DNA of 64,000 nt, taken from contig CP070276.1 in the NCBI GenBank assembly GCA_016916535.1, positions 1,984,001 to 2,048,000 on the forward strand. Reading direction: 5' to 3'. Source of the stretch: Dysgonomonadaceae bacterium zrk40. Its GTDB lineage: Bacteria > Bacteroidota > Bacteroidia > Bacteroidales > Dysgonomonadaceae. This document shows positions 33,532-42,290 of this stretch, piece after piece. A program made the translations under genes and the position numbers. The notes under the pieces were generated by a model. The model was not told the DNA's origin, ran no database searches, and worked only from the letters and a program-made list of their open reading frames with translations. Numbering within the stretch: the first letter of the stretch is position 1; every line of letters begins with the position of its first letter.

Positions 33532-34389
33532 TTATAGGTTTTTATAATAATAATTTATTGCCTCTTTTGCTGCACTTTCCCCTAACTGTATCAATTCTTT
33601 TGCCTTGTAAAAATCAAAGGTATTTGCCGAATCGTATGGTATATTAATTATCATATCGGGTTTATGTTTCTCGATGCTCATTTTTGCAATCTTATGTATC
33701 ATTGCCGATGTCGTACTGCTTAAAAGTGAGTAATACCCTGTACTGTACTTGTCACCAGTTAAGATTAAGGTCGATATGGTGTTCATCAACCTATTTAAAT
33801 ATCCGTTATTAGTATTTGTTTCTTTTGGAATATCAGTTTTTTTGTCACCGTAAAGATTCACTACTATCAGCATATCTCCATTCTTACGGGACACGTATTC
33901 AATAGGAATTGGATTAAGAACGCCACCGTCAACAAGAATGGTATCAGTGTATTTTACCGGCGTAAAAACTGCCGGAATTGCAACGGATGCACGGGCAGCT
34001 TCATAAAAGCTTCCTTTTGTAAAAACCACTTCTTTTTCGTGGAGTATATCAGTAGCAACGGCAGCAAAGGGGATGGGCATATCTTCAATATTCATATCAG
34101 GGATAAAAGTTTTCATTTTATCAAAAACCCGCTCACCTTTTAATAAGCCATTTGTTGCAAGCGTAAAATCCATAAAGCCCCATACATCCCTTTTGTTAAA
34201 GGTGCTTACCCACTTGGTATATTCTGGTATTTTACCTATGGCATAAACGCCGCCAATAACCGACCCGATAGAAGAACCTGAAATAGAAGATATTTGAAAA
34301 CCCAGCCGCTCTAATTCATTTATAACGCCTATATGAGCAAGCCCCTTTGAGCCACCACTTGATAGTACTAGTGCTACATTCTGTTTCAT
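33532..34389 (-). CDS. Patatin-like phospholipase (RssA type)
   Basis: A 285-residue patatin domain: oxyanion motif SSGGSKGLAHIGV (residues 10-22), nucleophile Ser in GSSIG near residue 40, and catalytic Asp in DGGVLNPIP near 172. Such enzymes release fatty acids from lipids. In this operon it could trim or remodel the product, or act as a transacylase. It begins 3 bp after the small acyltransferase gene. No signal peptide, so it is cytoplasmic or peripheral. Confidence 0.85.
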   Translation of the reverse strand: MKQNVALVLSSGGSKGLAHIGVINELERLGFQISSISGSSIGSVIGGVYAIGKIPEYTKWVSTFNKRDVWGFMDFTLATNGLLKGERVFDKMKTFIPDMNIEDMPIPFAAVATDILHEKEVVFTKGSFYEAARASVAIPAVFTPVKYTDTILVDGGVLNPIPIEYVSRKNGDMLIVVNLYGDKKTDIPKETNTNNGYLNRLMNTISTLILTGDKYSTGYYSLLSSTTSAMIHKIAKMSIEKHKPDMIINIPYDSANTFDFYKAKELIQLGESAAKEAINYYYKNL

Positions 34390-34392
34390 ATT

Positions 34393-34935
34393 TTATACTT
34401 TTAGTTCAGGTGAAAAATTTTCAGGATATTTTGCTGAAACATCAGAATACAATTGAGCAATCTCTTTTCTTACTATACTAATATCTGTTGGGTTATAAAT
34501 CACTTTTTTAATTCCGATTTCTTTCTTCTTATAATCAATGTATCCAACAACAATGGGGACATTTGCTCGTACAGCCATATAGTAATACCCTTTTTTCCAT
34601 CGTATTGTTTTTGCCAATTGCCCTTCCGGAGACAACACGATATGAAGTTCTTGGCTAATATTAATTAATTCAGCAACATAATCAATGTACTCCTTGGTTT
34701 TACTCACGGGTATAGAACCAAAAATCTTAAAGAAATAGTTTAATGGAAATTTGAAAAATTCTTTTTTTGATAGAAATTTGTAATTTATACCTAACTGCAT
34801 TAAATATAGTTTTCCATAAAATCCATCCCAGTAGCTAGTGTGTGGGGCAAATATGATGATGCTTCTTTTGATGTTTGGAAATTCGCCTTTGATTTTCCAA
34901 CCTAATAAATATTTCAATATAAAACCAGAAATCAT
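34393..34935 (-). CDS. 1-acyl-glycerol-3-phosphate acyltransferase-like protein
   Basis: A 180-residue short PlsC-like enzyme: HTSYWDGFYGK (the HX4D catalytic motif, residues about 32-42), GSIPVSKTKEY, and SPEGQLAKTIRWKKGYYYMA, which corresponds to the FPEGTR block. This layout resembles the short 1-acyl-sn-glycerol-3-phosphate acyltransferases of bacteria. The gene sits 6 bp after the ACP-like gene, so direct use of ACP-bound acyl chains would be natural if that protein were functional. Confidence 0.8.
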   Translation of the reverse strand: MISGFILKYLLGWKIKGEFPNIKRSIIIFAPHTSYWDGFYGKLYLMQLGINYKFLSKKEFFKFPLNYFFKIFGSIPVSKTKEYIDYVAELINISQELHIVLSPEGQLAKTIRWKKGYYYMAVRANVPIVVGYIDYKKKEIGIKKVIYNPTDISIVRKEIAQLYSDVSAKYPENFSPELKV

Positions 34936-34941
34936 TATTTT

Positions 34942-35166
34942 TTAAATTAATCTTTTGATATACGAAATCAAATCACCAACAGTCTTAATTTCATGAAACA
35001 TATCATAATCAATTGTTATTTTTAGTTTATTTTCTAAATTCATAAACAATTCGGCTAAATCAAGATTGTCGAATTGTAAATCATCTTCAAACGAGTAATC
35101 AATTTTTATATCAGATACTTTGATATCGGATAAATCACTAATACTTTCAATTATTATTTTTTCCAT
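34942..35166 (-). CDS. Acyl-carrier-protein-like protein with Asn in place of the phosphopantetheine Ser
   Basis: A 74-residue acidic four-helix protein with the ACP layout. The family motif GxDSLdxvEl reads FDNLDLAEL here; the codon for residue 34 is AAT (Asn), where AGT or AGC would give the modified Ser. The helix 2 recognition region (LAELFMNLENKL) is otherwise well kept, so it should still dock to ACP partners. Unless the base is a sequencing error or the protein works non-catalytically, it cannot carry a 4'-phosphopantetheine arm. It lies between the FabH-like synthase (167 bp gap, nothing seen) and a short acyltransferase. Confidence 0.75.
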   Translation of the reverse strand: MEKIIIESISDLSDIKVSDIKIDYSFEDDLQFDNLDLAELFMNLENKLKITIDYDMFHEIKTVGDLISYIKRLI

Positions 35167-35333
35167 AAAAAAATGTGTATTCTAAAACAATACTCCGTTG
35201 ACCTTTTTTAAATGCCTGTTAGTGAGTAATTTGCACAGTGCGCAATGTTTATCACAACTCTCTGATAATAAAAACTTTGCGCCATTGCGTCTTTGCGTTT
35301 AGATTTTTTTCAACGAACTATTGCTAAAATAAA

Positions 35334-36281
35334 TTATAATTTTTTCAATAAAACGGCACCACTTGAATAACCACCACCGAAAACCGATATAACGATTGTG
35401 TCATTTTGTTTGAATCTATCCCAGTTTTGAGATAAAACAATGGGGGTACTTGCAGAACCTGTATTTCCTAAATATTCTATATTTGTTAATAGTTGAGATG
35501 GTTTTAATTTCAATTTTTCAGCAACATAATCGGTAATTCGTTTATTTGCCTGGTGTGGAATTAAGTAGTTCAATTGGCTGATAGGAATGTCATTTTTGTG
35601 TAAAATTTGCTCTGTTTCCTGTATCATATAAGTACACGCATATTGAAAAACGTCTTTTCCAAAAGGCATTTTTATACCTCCATTACCAGGTCTTAGGTAA
35701 ACGCCTTCTATACTTTTGCCAATGTTGCCTAAGCCAGTGGTATTTATATCAATCACTTCAATGTCTTCATCTGAATGTCTTTCATTTGATAAAACCACTG
35801 CTGCTGCACCATCGCCCCATAAAAAACCCGAATTCTTGTCAGAATCATCGTTATATGCACTATTGTTTTCTGAAACAATAATTAATGCTTTGCTTGCTTT
35901 ATTATTTGCAAAATAACATTCGACTATTTCAAGAGCATTTACAAATGAAGAACAGGCGGAATCAACGGTAAAACATTTAGCATTAGCAATATTGAATTGA
36001 TTTTGTACTGCATGAGCCAATGTGCCAACTGTATCATAAGGTGTGTAGGTTGCACCGATTATTAAATCAATTTCATCTAAGGATAGAGGCGATTCGAAAT
36101 AGGCCTTTTTAACGGCTTCAATCGCCATTGAATTTGTATTTTCTTCGGGACGAGTTCTTCGTCTTTGCTTAATTCCGCATTTGGAAATTATTTCTTCATC
36201 AGAAATACCATAATTATCAGTGAAAAACGCGTTAGGGACTATAATGTCCGGTTTATAAGAATTCGCATAATTGATTATCAT
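35334..36281 (-). CDS. FabH-like 3-ketoacyl-ACP synthase III
   Basis: A 315-residue thiolase-fold enzyme with the KASIII triad: Cys110 (FTVDSACSSF), His243 (YLIPHQANKRIT) and Asn273 (EYLGNTGSASTP). N-terminal KQRRRTRPEENTNSMA corresponds to the FabH substrate-entry region. It condenses an acyl thioester with malonyl-ACP or catalyses a related transfer. It is not the primary-metabolism fabH by context: it heads a minus-strand run of ACP-like, acyltransferase, patatin, glycosyltransferase and membrane genes. The promoter region between it and the terminator at 36360 is full of AT palindromes. Confidence 0.85.
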   Translation of the reverse strand: MIINYANSYKPDIIVPNAFFTDNYGISDEEIISKCGIKQRRRTRPEENTNSMAIEAVKKAYFESPLSLDEIDLIIGATYTPYDTVGTLAHAVQNQFNIANAKCFTVDSACSSFVNALEIVECYFANNKASKALIIVSENNSAYNDDSDKNSGFLWGDGAAAVVLSNERHSDEDIEVIDINTTGLGNIGKSIEGVYLRPGNGGIKMPFGKDVFQYACTYMIQETEQILHKNDIPISQLNYLIPHQANKRITDYVAEKLKLKPSQLLTNIEYLGNTGSASTPIVLSQNWDRFKQNDTIVISVFGGGYSSGAVLLKKL

Positions 36282-36306
36282 ATCATGAAGTTTATTTTTG
36301 TATTAT

Positions 36307-36353
36307 GTTATAAATTTGCGTTTTATAACATTTTTAACATATATATATGTTAA
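36307..36353. promoter_or_regulatory. Two AT-rich palindromes upstream of the fabH-like gene
   Basis: GTTATAAA/TTTATAAC arms at 36307-36314 and 36322-36329, and a 20-bp perfect palindrome TTAACATATATATATGTTAA at 36334-36353. They lie 26-72 bp before the fabH-like start, between it and the terminator of the upstream unit, so they are candidates for operators. No clear TAnnTTTG box was found. Confidence 0.4.
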
Positions 36354-36359
36354 AAAATC

Positions 36360-36387
36360 AGCACATTAACTATTAAATTAATGTGCT
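36360..36387 (-). terminator. Intrinsic terminator after the lolA-like gene
   Basis: On the minus strand AGCACATTAA and TTAATGTGCT (36378-36387 with 36360-36369) form a 10-bp perfect stem with an eight-base loop, followed by GATTTTTTAAC. It lies 12 bp beyond the lolA-like stop codon and should separate the TetR-MMPL-LolA unit from the fabH unit. Confidence 0.8.
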
Positions 36388-36398
36388 AATCAAAATTT

Positions 36399-37136
36399 TT
36401 ATTGTTTCAATTTTCTAACGGTAAAGTCATCGTCTGTTAACCCCGTGTCGTATTCCACATCCGACATTTGCATTTTAGTTTTGTGATTTTTCTTCAAGTC
36501 GGTCATTTCAATTTCTGAGGCATTCCAATAGTTGCCAATCTTTTTGAAAGTATATTTGGCTTCTTTTATTTTATTATTACCCTTGTTGTAGTATTCCATA
36601 GATTCTGGGTAATAATTTGTTTTATTAACACGTACAATTACTTTCGAATAATCCGATTTACCACTTATAGGAGTTAATTCCAAAACAAATACATTGCCTT
36701 CTGTTTTTGCTAATTTTGGGGTGTACTTTACCGAGAATGGTACAGATTCCATATCGTCATAAGAAAAATCGGTGCCTGCAAAGTTTTGATTTTTAGCGCT
36801 GGAAGCAATTCTTCTTTCTCTGCCAAAAGCCGGTAAATACAAATACATTACATCATTAGGAAGTGATAAAATGGCGATGCCTTCCTGTGATGCGGGTGCA
36901 GTAAAACGAAACATTCGTTTATCGGTTCCTTTCTGCTGAATGGTCGCTTCACGGATTTCTTTGTTGCCATTTTTATCAATCAGGATAATTGTATTTTTCC
37001 CTGTCATGTCTTTGGGGGCATACATTACATCGTCCATTTTTTCCAAAATAGTTGTTGCATCTTGTGCATTTGCAGAAATTATACTGCTTACTCCGATTAA
37101 TACAGTTAATACTGCTGTTCTAAATGTTGATTTCAT
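36399..37136 (-). CDS. LolA-like outer-membrane lipoprotein-sorting family protein (PF17131 type)
   Basis: A 245-residue secreted protein with signal peptide (ending SANAQDA). It is followed by a LolA/LppX-like half-barrel: TTILEKMDDVMYAPKDMTGK, FTAPASQEGIAILSLPNDVM, then MYLYLPAFGRERRI. Members of this group occur next to MMPL transporters and are thought to carry lipids across the periplasm. It is 18 bp after the MMPL gene, consistent with a handover partner for it. Confidence 0.85.
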   Translation of the reverse strand: MKSTFRTAVLTVLIGVSSIISANAQDATTILEKMDDVMYAPKDMTGKNTIILIDKNGNKEIREATIQQKGTDKRMFRFTAPASQEGIAILSLPNDVMYLYLPAFGRERRIASSAKNQNFAGTDFSYDDMESVPFSVKYTPKLAKTEGNVFVLELTPISGKSDYSKVIVRVNKTNYYPESMEYYNKGNNKIKEAKYTFKKIGNYWNASEIEMTDLKKNHKTKMQMSDVEYDTGLTDDDFTVRKLKQ

Positions 37137-37154
37137 AATTATAAGTTTTAAATG

Positions 37155-39413
37155 TTAATGATTATTTGCTATTATTTTATGTTTTCTGTTTGCCAGTATA
37201 AGAATAGCAGGCAGCAGTGATAGCGCACTAAACCCGGAACCAATCATACTAATGCCAATCAGTAGTCCGAAATTTTGTAAGGGTACGATTTGAGAAAACA
37301 GAAGCACTAAAAATCCTGCTAAAACCGATACTACATTAATTATTATTGCCTTGCCGCTCAATAAAATAACGCTTTCGATTGATTTTTCGGCATCTCCGTT
37401 TTCCAGCAGATGATTATTAAATCCGGTGATAATATGGATAGAATAATCAATGCCTATACCCAAAGCAATACTGCCTACCAATACGGTTGCTATATCGAGC
37501 GGAATTCCGGTTATTCCCATTATTCCTAACAGGACAATAATCGTTGCAACCACGGGAATTGCGGCAAAAACTCCTTTAGAAGCAGACCTCAAAATCGCGC
37601 TAACAATCAATATAACCAGTGCAATAGCAATTAACAAACTGTTGCGCTGGCTGTTTAATAAGCTGCTATTGAGCTTATCGTAAACGGATGGCATACCTGT
37701 AAGCTCTATTTGGCAATATTCATTTTGGTTTTCTTCAATAAAACGGTTCATTTTTTTAGTAAATGCTTCAATGTTTTTAGTATCAACTGAGGCAAATTTT
37801 GATTGAATTACTCCTTTGGTAAGGTCGTTATTAACCAGTTGCGGCATCACATCCTGTCCATCAAGCAGGAACCATAATTGCTCAATTTTTGCCTTTTCAC
37901 CGGGTATTTTTTCCCCTTCGCCCATGGCATCGTTCATTTGTTCAATAAGGTCGGCCACCGATTGGGTTATGTCAATACTTGGGTCTTCTTCCATAAAACG
38001 TTGCGTTTCAATCATCTTTTGTAGAACTTCAGGACTTTGCATATCGCCTTTAAAAACAACGAATATGGGTAATGACCCACCAAATTTTTTCTGCATTACA
38101 TCTTCTGCCACCCGGGTAGGATTATCTTTTTTAAAATAATCTGCCATGTTTACACTGGTTTCAATTTGAAAAATCCCGATAACACTTACCAGAAGAATTA
38201 ATGCCCATGCAGTAATAGTATATTTAGGATGTTTAAAAAGTGTTTTAGTTAGCGGTAATAATATTTTATGGGTTAAGACCGTTTTCTTTTCTGTATTTTC
38301 AGCAGGTTTTTTCTTTCGATACGTTGACAAAGCTGAAATCAGAGCCGGCACAAAGAATATGGACAACAACAAGGCGATGAATGTACCGACTGCTGTGAAT
38401 ATCCCAAAGTCCTTAATCATTGTAAGGTATGCGCCAAAAACGAACGAAACAAAACCTGTTGCAGTCGTGACTGCTGCCAATATGACCGGAATGATAATAT
38501 ATGCAACCCCCTTGATTAATGCTTGTATTCTGTCCTGAAGGGCCATGTGGTTAATACTGTTCAGCACATGAATGGTATAGGCACTGCCCACCGCAAGTAG
38601 TACAACCGGTATGATATTTGATATAATGGTAAGCTCATAGCCTGCAACAGACATTATTCCCAAAGTCCAGACTACAGAAATCCCGGCAACCAGCAACGGC
38701 AATAATACGCCGCGAAACGATTTAAAACTAATCCAAAGAATAATTGCTATAACAAGAAAAACAATGGGTATCAACCAAATTATATCGGATATTATTAAAT
38801 CGTTAATATCGTTCATCATCATTGGGAGCCCGCCAAAGTATAGTGTTTCCGGCAGGTCCATATTTTCAATCTTCTCCTTTATTTCTTTTGCAATAGTTTG
38901 ATTATCTGCATCCGGAAGCAGGGTGAACATGATTGCCGTCGCCTTACAGTCATCGGAAACAATTACCCCCCGGTACATGTCTTTTGACAGAACATAAGCT
39001 TTAAGGCTGTCTAAGTCAGATGGGTCTGTCGGTAATTCATATTCATCAACCAGCTTTCCTATTTCAATCCCCCAATCGGAGCTTTTAATATCAAGTATAT
39101 TCGTTAAACTTGTTACGGTAGAAACGCCTCGCGTGTATTTAATACTATCAGTAATTTGTTTAACATGTTTAATAACCTCTGCATTAAAAACATCTTTAGT
39201 TTCTAACACAATCATGCCCATATCATTTCCGGCAAATTCCGTTCCTATATCTTTATAGAGTTTGGCAGTCGGGTCATCATCGGGTAAAGAATCAATAATA
39301 TCAGGATTTATAGGCAAGTTTCTTAGTTGATAACCCAAAAAAACGGTTAATACCACAACAACTGAAATTATCAGCCATTTTAGTCTGATTATTAATTTTA
39401 CAAATTTGTTCAT
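37155..39413 (-). CDS. MMPL/RND-superfamily lipid exporter
   Basis: A 752-residue transporter built as two similar halves. TM1 is at about residues 12-30, a periplasmic loop reaches to about 200, TM2-6 span about 205-355, TM7 is near 395, a second loop follows, and TM8-12 span about 605-740. Acidic residues typical of proton relays lie in IALGIGIDYSIHIITG (second half). MMPL-type pumps move lipids, hopanoids or glycolipids. Between a TetR regulator and a LolA-like carrier, it is probably the inner-membrane exporter of the product made by the downstream genes. Confidence 0.9.
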   Translation of the reverse strand: MNKFVKLIIRLKWLIISVVVVLTVFLGYQLRNLPINPDIIDSLPDDDPTAKLYKDIGTEFAGNDMGMIVLETKDVFNAEVIKHVKQITDSIKYTRGVSTVTSLTNILDIKSSDWGIEIGKLVDEYELPTDPSDLDSLKAYVLSKDMYRGVIVSDDCKATAIMFTLLPDADNQTIAKEIKEKIENMDLPETLYFGGLPMMMNDINDLIISDIIWLIPIVFLVIAIILWISFKSFRGVLLPLLVAGISVVWTLGIMSVAGYELTIISNIIPVVLLAVGSAYTIHVLNSINHMALQDRIQALIKGVAYIIIPVILAAVTTATGFVSFVFGAYLTMIKDFGIFTAVGTFIALLLSIFFVPALISALSTYRKKKPAENTEKKTVLTHKILLPLTKTLFKHPKYTITAWALILLVSVIGIFQIETSVNMADYFKKDNPTRVAEDVMQKKFGGSLPIFVVFKGDMQSPEVLQKMIETQRFMEEDPSIDITQSVADLIEQMNDAMGEGEKIPGEKAKIEQLWFLLDGQDVMPQLVNNDLTKGVIQSKFASVDTKNIEAFTKKMNRFIEENQNEYCQIELTGMPSVYDKLNSSLLNSQRNSLLIAIALVILIVSAILRSASKGVFAAIPVVATIIVLLGIMGITGIPLDIATVLVGSIALGIGIDYSIHIITGFNNHLLENGDAEKSIESVILLSGKAIIINVVSVLAGFLVLLFSQIVPLQNFGLLIGISMIGSGFSALSLLPAILILANRKHKIIANNH

Positions 39414-39473
39414 GTTTTAATTTATTATTATTTACACTAGTATCGTTTTATAGTCAGTTTTGATTAAAAAAAA

Positions 39474-40055
39474 TCAGGTGGCTAAACCTTTATTCAATAT
39501 GTTTATTAATCCATCAAAGTAAGGTGAATATTTCTCGTACTTATTTTGTAGAAAGAATGGTATTTCAAGACCTTTCAGAACCATTAAAAACATATCCAGC
39601 AAAACGTCAATATCTGTAACTAAAGTAAACTCGCCTGTATTAACACCTTGAAGAATGATTTTCTTCAGGTTTTCTTTTTCCCAGGTATCTAAATCAGCTC
39701 TCAGGTCGTCTATAAAGTGGAAATGTTCAAAAAAATCGGCTCTTAGCGTTTCATGGTAACTTGCTGCTGAATTAAGGATTTCCATTCTTTTGACAAGATA
39801 GCTATGCAACTTTTGAGAAGCATCCAAATCAGAATTGTTAGCAATAACTCCCAACTGGCTTTTAAGGTTAGTAATTTCCTTTAAGATTACTTCTCTGAAT
39901 AAATCCTCTTTACTCGCAAAATGGTAGTATAACGAGCCTTTTGCTTTACGTGCATTTTTTGCTATTTCGTCCATAGAGGTTTTGTGAAACCCGAACCGGC
40001 TAAACAGTTGGTTTGCAACTCTCAATATTGAATCTTTAGTAGTATCTATGCTCAT
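39474..40055 (-). CDS. TetR-family regulator of the lipid module
   Basis: A 193-residue TetR-type repressor. N-terminal helix-turn-helix: ILRVANQLFSRFGFHKTSMD then EIAKNARKAKGSLYYHFASK (about residues 10-50). The C-terminal ligand-binding part is all-helical and not assignable to a ligand. It is the first gene of the minus-strand run and lies 60 bp before the MMPL gene. An inverted repeat overlaps its predicted promoter, which suggests autoregulation by a lipid-like or acyl ligand; the ligand is speculation. Confidence 0.85.
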   Translation of the reverse strand: MSIDTTKDSILRVANQLFSRFGFHKTSMDEIAKNARKAKGSLYYHFASKEDLFREVILKEITNLKSQLGVIANNSDLDASQKLHSYLVKRMEILNSAASYHETLRADFFEHFHFIDDLRADLDTWEKENLKKIILQGVNTGEFTLVTDIDVLLDMFLMVLKGLEIPFFLQNKYEKYSPYFDGLINILNKGLAT

Positions 40056-40058
40056 ATT

Positions 40059-40095
40059 CTATTTGTACTAAAATTGTTTTATGGTACAAAAATAG
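40059..40095. promoter_or_regulatory. Predicted tetR promoter and operator
   Basis: On the minus strand 40087-40094 reads TATTTTTG, matching TAnnTTTG. The surrounding sequence contains an inverted repeat, CTATTTGTAC (40059-40068) and GTACAAAAATAG (40084-40095), with a 15-bp spacer and a two-base insertion in one arm. It ends 4 bp from the start codon at 40055. Confidence 0.5.
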
Positions 40096-40183
40096 AAATA
40101 TTTTATCAATCCAAAAAATTTATTCAATCTTTTTTAACATAACATAACGAATGTATTGTCGTAGCAGTTGTGTGGTTGGGATA

Positions 40184-40526
40184 TTGCAGCTCTTTTTCAA
40201 GCCTTTGGGCAGAGCGTAGTCTCGTGTGGGCTTGGAAATGTGCTGCAATGTGGGTTGGGGTTTCCTTTTTTTGCGGGGGAAGAAAAAAACAAAATAAATT
40301 TCCATCAAATTTGCACTATCCTGTCAAAAAGCTAAATCCTTTCTTATTTTAATTTTGTCAATATCGTATCTGTCTGGTCGTCTGTTTTTACACTTGTTGC
40401 CAACGTTTGTGTATACGCCATACTATTGCGCATATATTTCATATATGCTTCCTGTTTGTTATTATAATATGCATATTATAAGCACTCTATAAAAATTGTA
40501 TGTTTTTAATGCAATTACGTATACAG
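40184..40526 (+). repeat. ~345-bp repeat element, copy 2
   Basis: It aligns with 12276-12625 in the same orientation. The opening hairpin has arms 40184-40203 and 40229-40248 (TTGCAGC...GCTGCAA, CAAGCC...GGCTTG). The G-rich/A-rich run follows (GCGGGGGAAGAAAAAAAC), and the second unit begins GTTGCCAAC at 40396 with GTATACGCC paired by the terminal CGTATAC at 40518-40524. A palindrome ATAATATGCATATTAT lies in between. It starts 129 bp upstream of the tetR gene. The 40527-40693 stretch up to the integrase gene shows no other feature. Confidence 0.8.
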
Positions 40527-40693
40527 TCTTTTTATTTGGCAGTTATTAAGGTTAGTACAACTCGGAAACATATGTTTCTCATCAGTACCAGGGTTATAGA
40601 TGCAAAACTACCAATTATTTAGATAAACAACGAAAAATATCGATAAATTCTTTCTAATGGTAAAAATACTAAGCCCTAAGTATATGCTATATG

Positions 40694-42121
40694 CTAGATT
40701 ACCCTTCCTGAATTAATCACCGCATACCTCTTCTCCGGATTCAGTAGCTTCAAATTGATCTCCAGCCTCTTTTTTGCCGTCAGGTTTACATACCCGGCCG
40801 TGACATCTTTCTTCGTACTGTGGCCGACCATTTTCCTTACTATAATCGGATTGACAAACATCTCACTCACGAGATGGGAAATGTAGCTGTTTCGGGTGTA
40901 GGAAGTTGAAATATTGGGATCCAGCTCAAGCGCTGTCGCGATCTGTTTCAAGGACGAGTTGATCGGATCCAGGGCAAAATTGATTTGACGTTTGATGTTT
41001 CTTTCATTCTGTATGGTTGGTTCAATGCCGTTCAGAAAAGGAAATATATACCCGTCCTGTTCTTTGTTCCCCTGCCGGTTGATGATCTCAACCATCGGCG
41101 GAAGCATCGGAGCATAGATGAAGGTCGGTTTCTCCCCTTTTCGCAATGTTTTCTTTCTTTGGAATACAATCTCTCCGGATGGTGCATCGATGTTTTCATA
41201 GCGCAATCGGCAGAGATCTCCAAAGTTCAAGCCATTGCAGTAGAACATGAACGCGAAGATGTCTTTTGCTAGCAACAGCTGCGGATGATCGGTCTCAAAG
41301 TCCTCAATTCTCCAGATATCCTCAATCGACAGTGCTATCTCTCTTCTGCCTCCTTCTGGGATGATGTACTTGCCCCTTTTCGTTCCAAATGGATAATGCT
41401 TCTCGCTGATATATGCTGTCTCCCCCTCTTTGTTGTTGATCAATGCCCTGATGGTCCTCATGTACAGCCCTATGGTCGAGTCGGTGATCTCTGTTTCTCT
41501 CCAGAACGTCTCACATTCGTTGAAGAAGCTGGGTGTCAATTCCTCGAATTGGATGTTGATCTGTATGTCAAGCTTGTTTTTTCCTTTCGATTTGTACTTG
41601 TTTTTCGTGCATAGTTGAATGAATTCTTCTTTTTCCTTTCTGTTCCGGAGGGTCTGGTAATATTTGAATCTTTTCAACGCATTCAGCGTTGTCCGATAGA
41701 TGGAAGCATTCCCTATGCTGTACTCCATCTCCAGCGATTCAATCTTTTTCTCAAAAGCTTCATTCACACTTATAGTAGTATGATTCTTCAAAAGTGCATC
41801 CAAAGCTTCAAAGGAGAAATCGTTTGTTTCAATCAGTTTTTCAATGTAATTTGTCAATGTAAGATTCAAAAACCGATGAAGAGTCTGTTTAATTATTTTA
41901 TGTTTTCTCAAATCTCTGTTTACAAATTCATCCCATTCAATGTCAGTAAACTCAAATCCTGAGAAATAGTGTTTTAACTTCCTGTTAAATGTTATTCGCC
42001 AGAATACTGGAGCTTTTTCTTCTGTATTTTCGCGGTATTTTCTCGTCAAGATTACAGAAACATTCCTGTTTTTGTACTTGAAGTTTTGATCACTCCTTTT
42101 TATATTACTCATACCTAACAT
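40694..42121 (-). CDS. int: Tyrosine recombinase/integrase
   Basis: A 475-residue integrase of the Bacteroidota phage-integrase type. An N-terminal Arm-DNA-like region and SAM-like core-binding domain (about residues 95-250) precede the catalytic domain. The first catalytic Arg position reads GLNFGDLCRLR, so the canonical Arg appears substituted, as in some Bacteroides element integrases. Box II is SYTRNSYISHLV, then MVGHSTKKD and the nucleophile Tyr in TAGYVNL. It lies about 170 bp from a tRNA-Gly 3' fragment, so it probably inserted this element into that tRNA gene. Confidence 0.9.
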   Translation of the reverse strand: MLGMSNIKRSDQNFKYKNRNVSVILTRKYRENTEEKAPVFWRITFNRKLKHYFSGFEFTDIEWDEFVNRDLRKHKIIKQTLHRFLNLTLTNYIEKLIETNDFSFEALDALLKNHTTISVNEAFEKKIESLEMEYSIGNASIYRTTLNALKRFKYYQTLRNRKEKEEFIQLCTKNKYKSKGKNKLDIQINIQFEELTPSFFNECETFWRETEITDSTIGLYMRTIRALINNKEGETAYISEKHYPFGTKRGKYIIPEGGRREIALSIEDIWRIEDFETDHPQLLLAKDIFAFMFYCNGLNFGDLCRLRYENIDAPSGEIVFQRKKTLRKGEKPTFIYAPMLPPMVEIINRQGNKEQDGYIFPFLNGIEPTIQNERNIKRQINFALDPINSSLKQIATALELDPNISTSYTRNSYISHLVSEMFVNPIIVRKMVGHSTKKDVTAGYVNLTAKKRLEINLKLLNPEKRYAVINSGRVI

Positions 42122-42290
42122 AAAACTGTAGATTAAATCATTCTATTTGGGTAAACAATGGGTAAACAAATGTAGATAAATATCCCAAAATATGAGCAAA
42201 TAACGATAAAATTTAACACTGTTAAACTTGTAAATAACAGATAATCAATATAAATATAAATATTGGGAAATAACGGAAGATATAGAAAAA

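Noticed and set aside
35167-35333. Possible extra small gene between the ACP-like and FabH-like genes
   Set aside because: The 167-bp gap has no frame of useful length and no clear hairpin.
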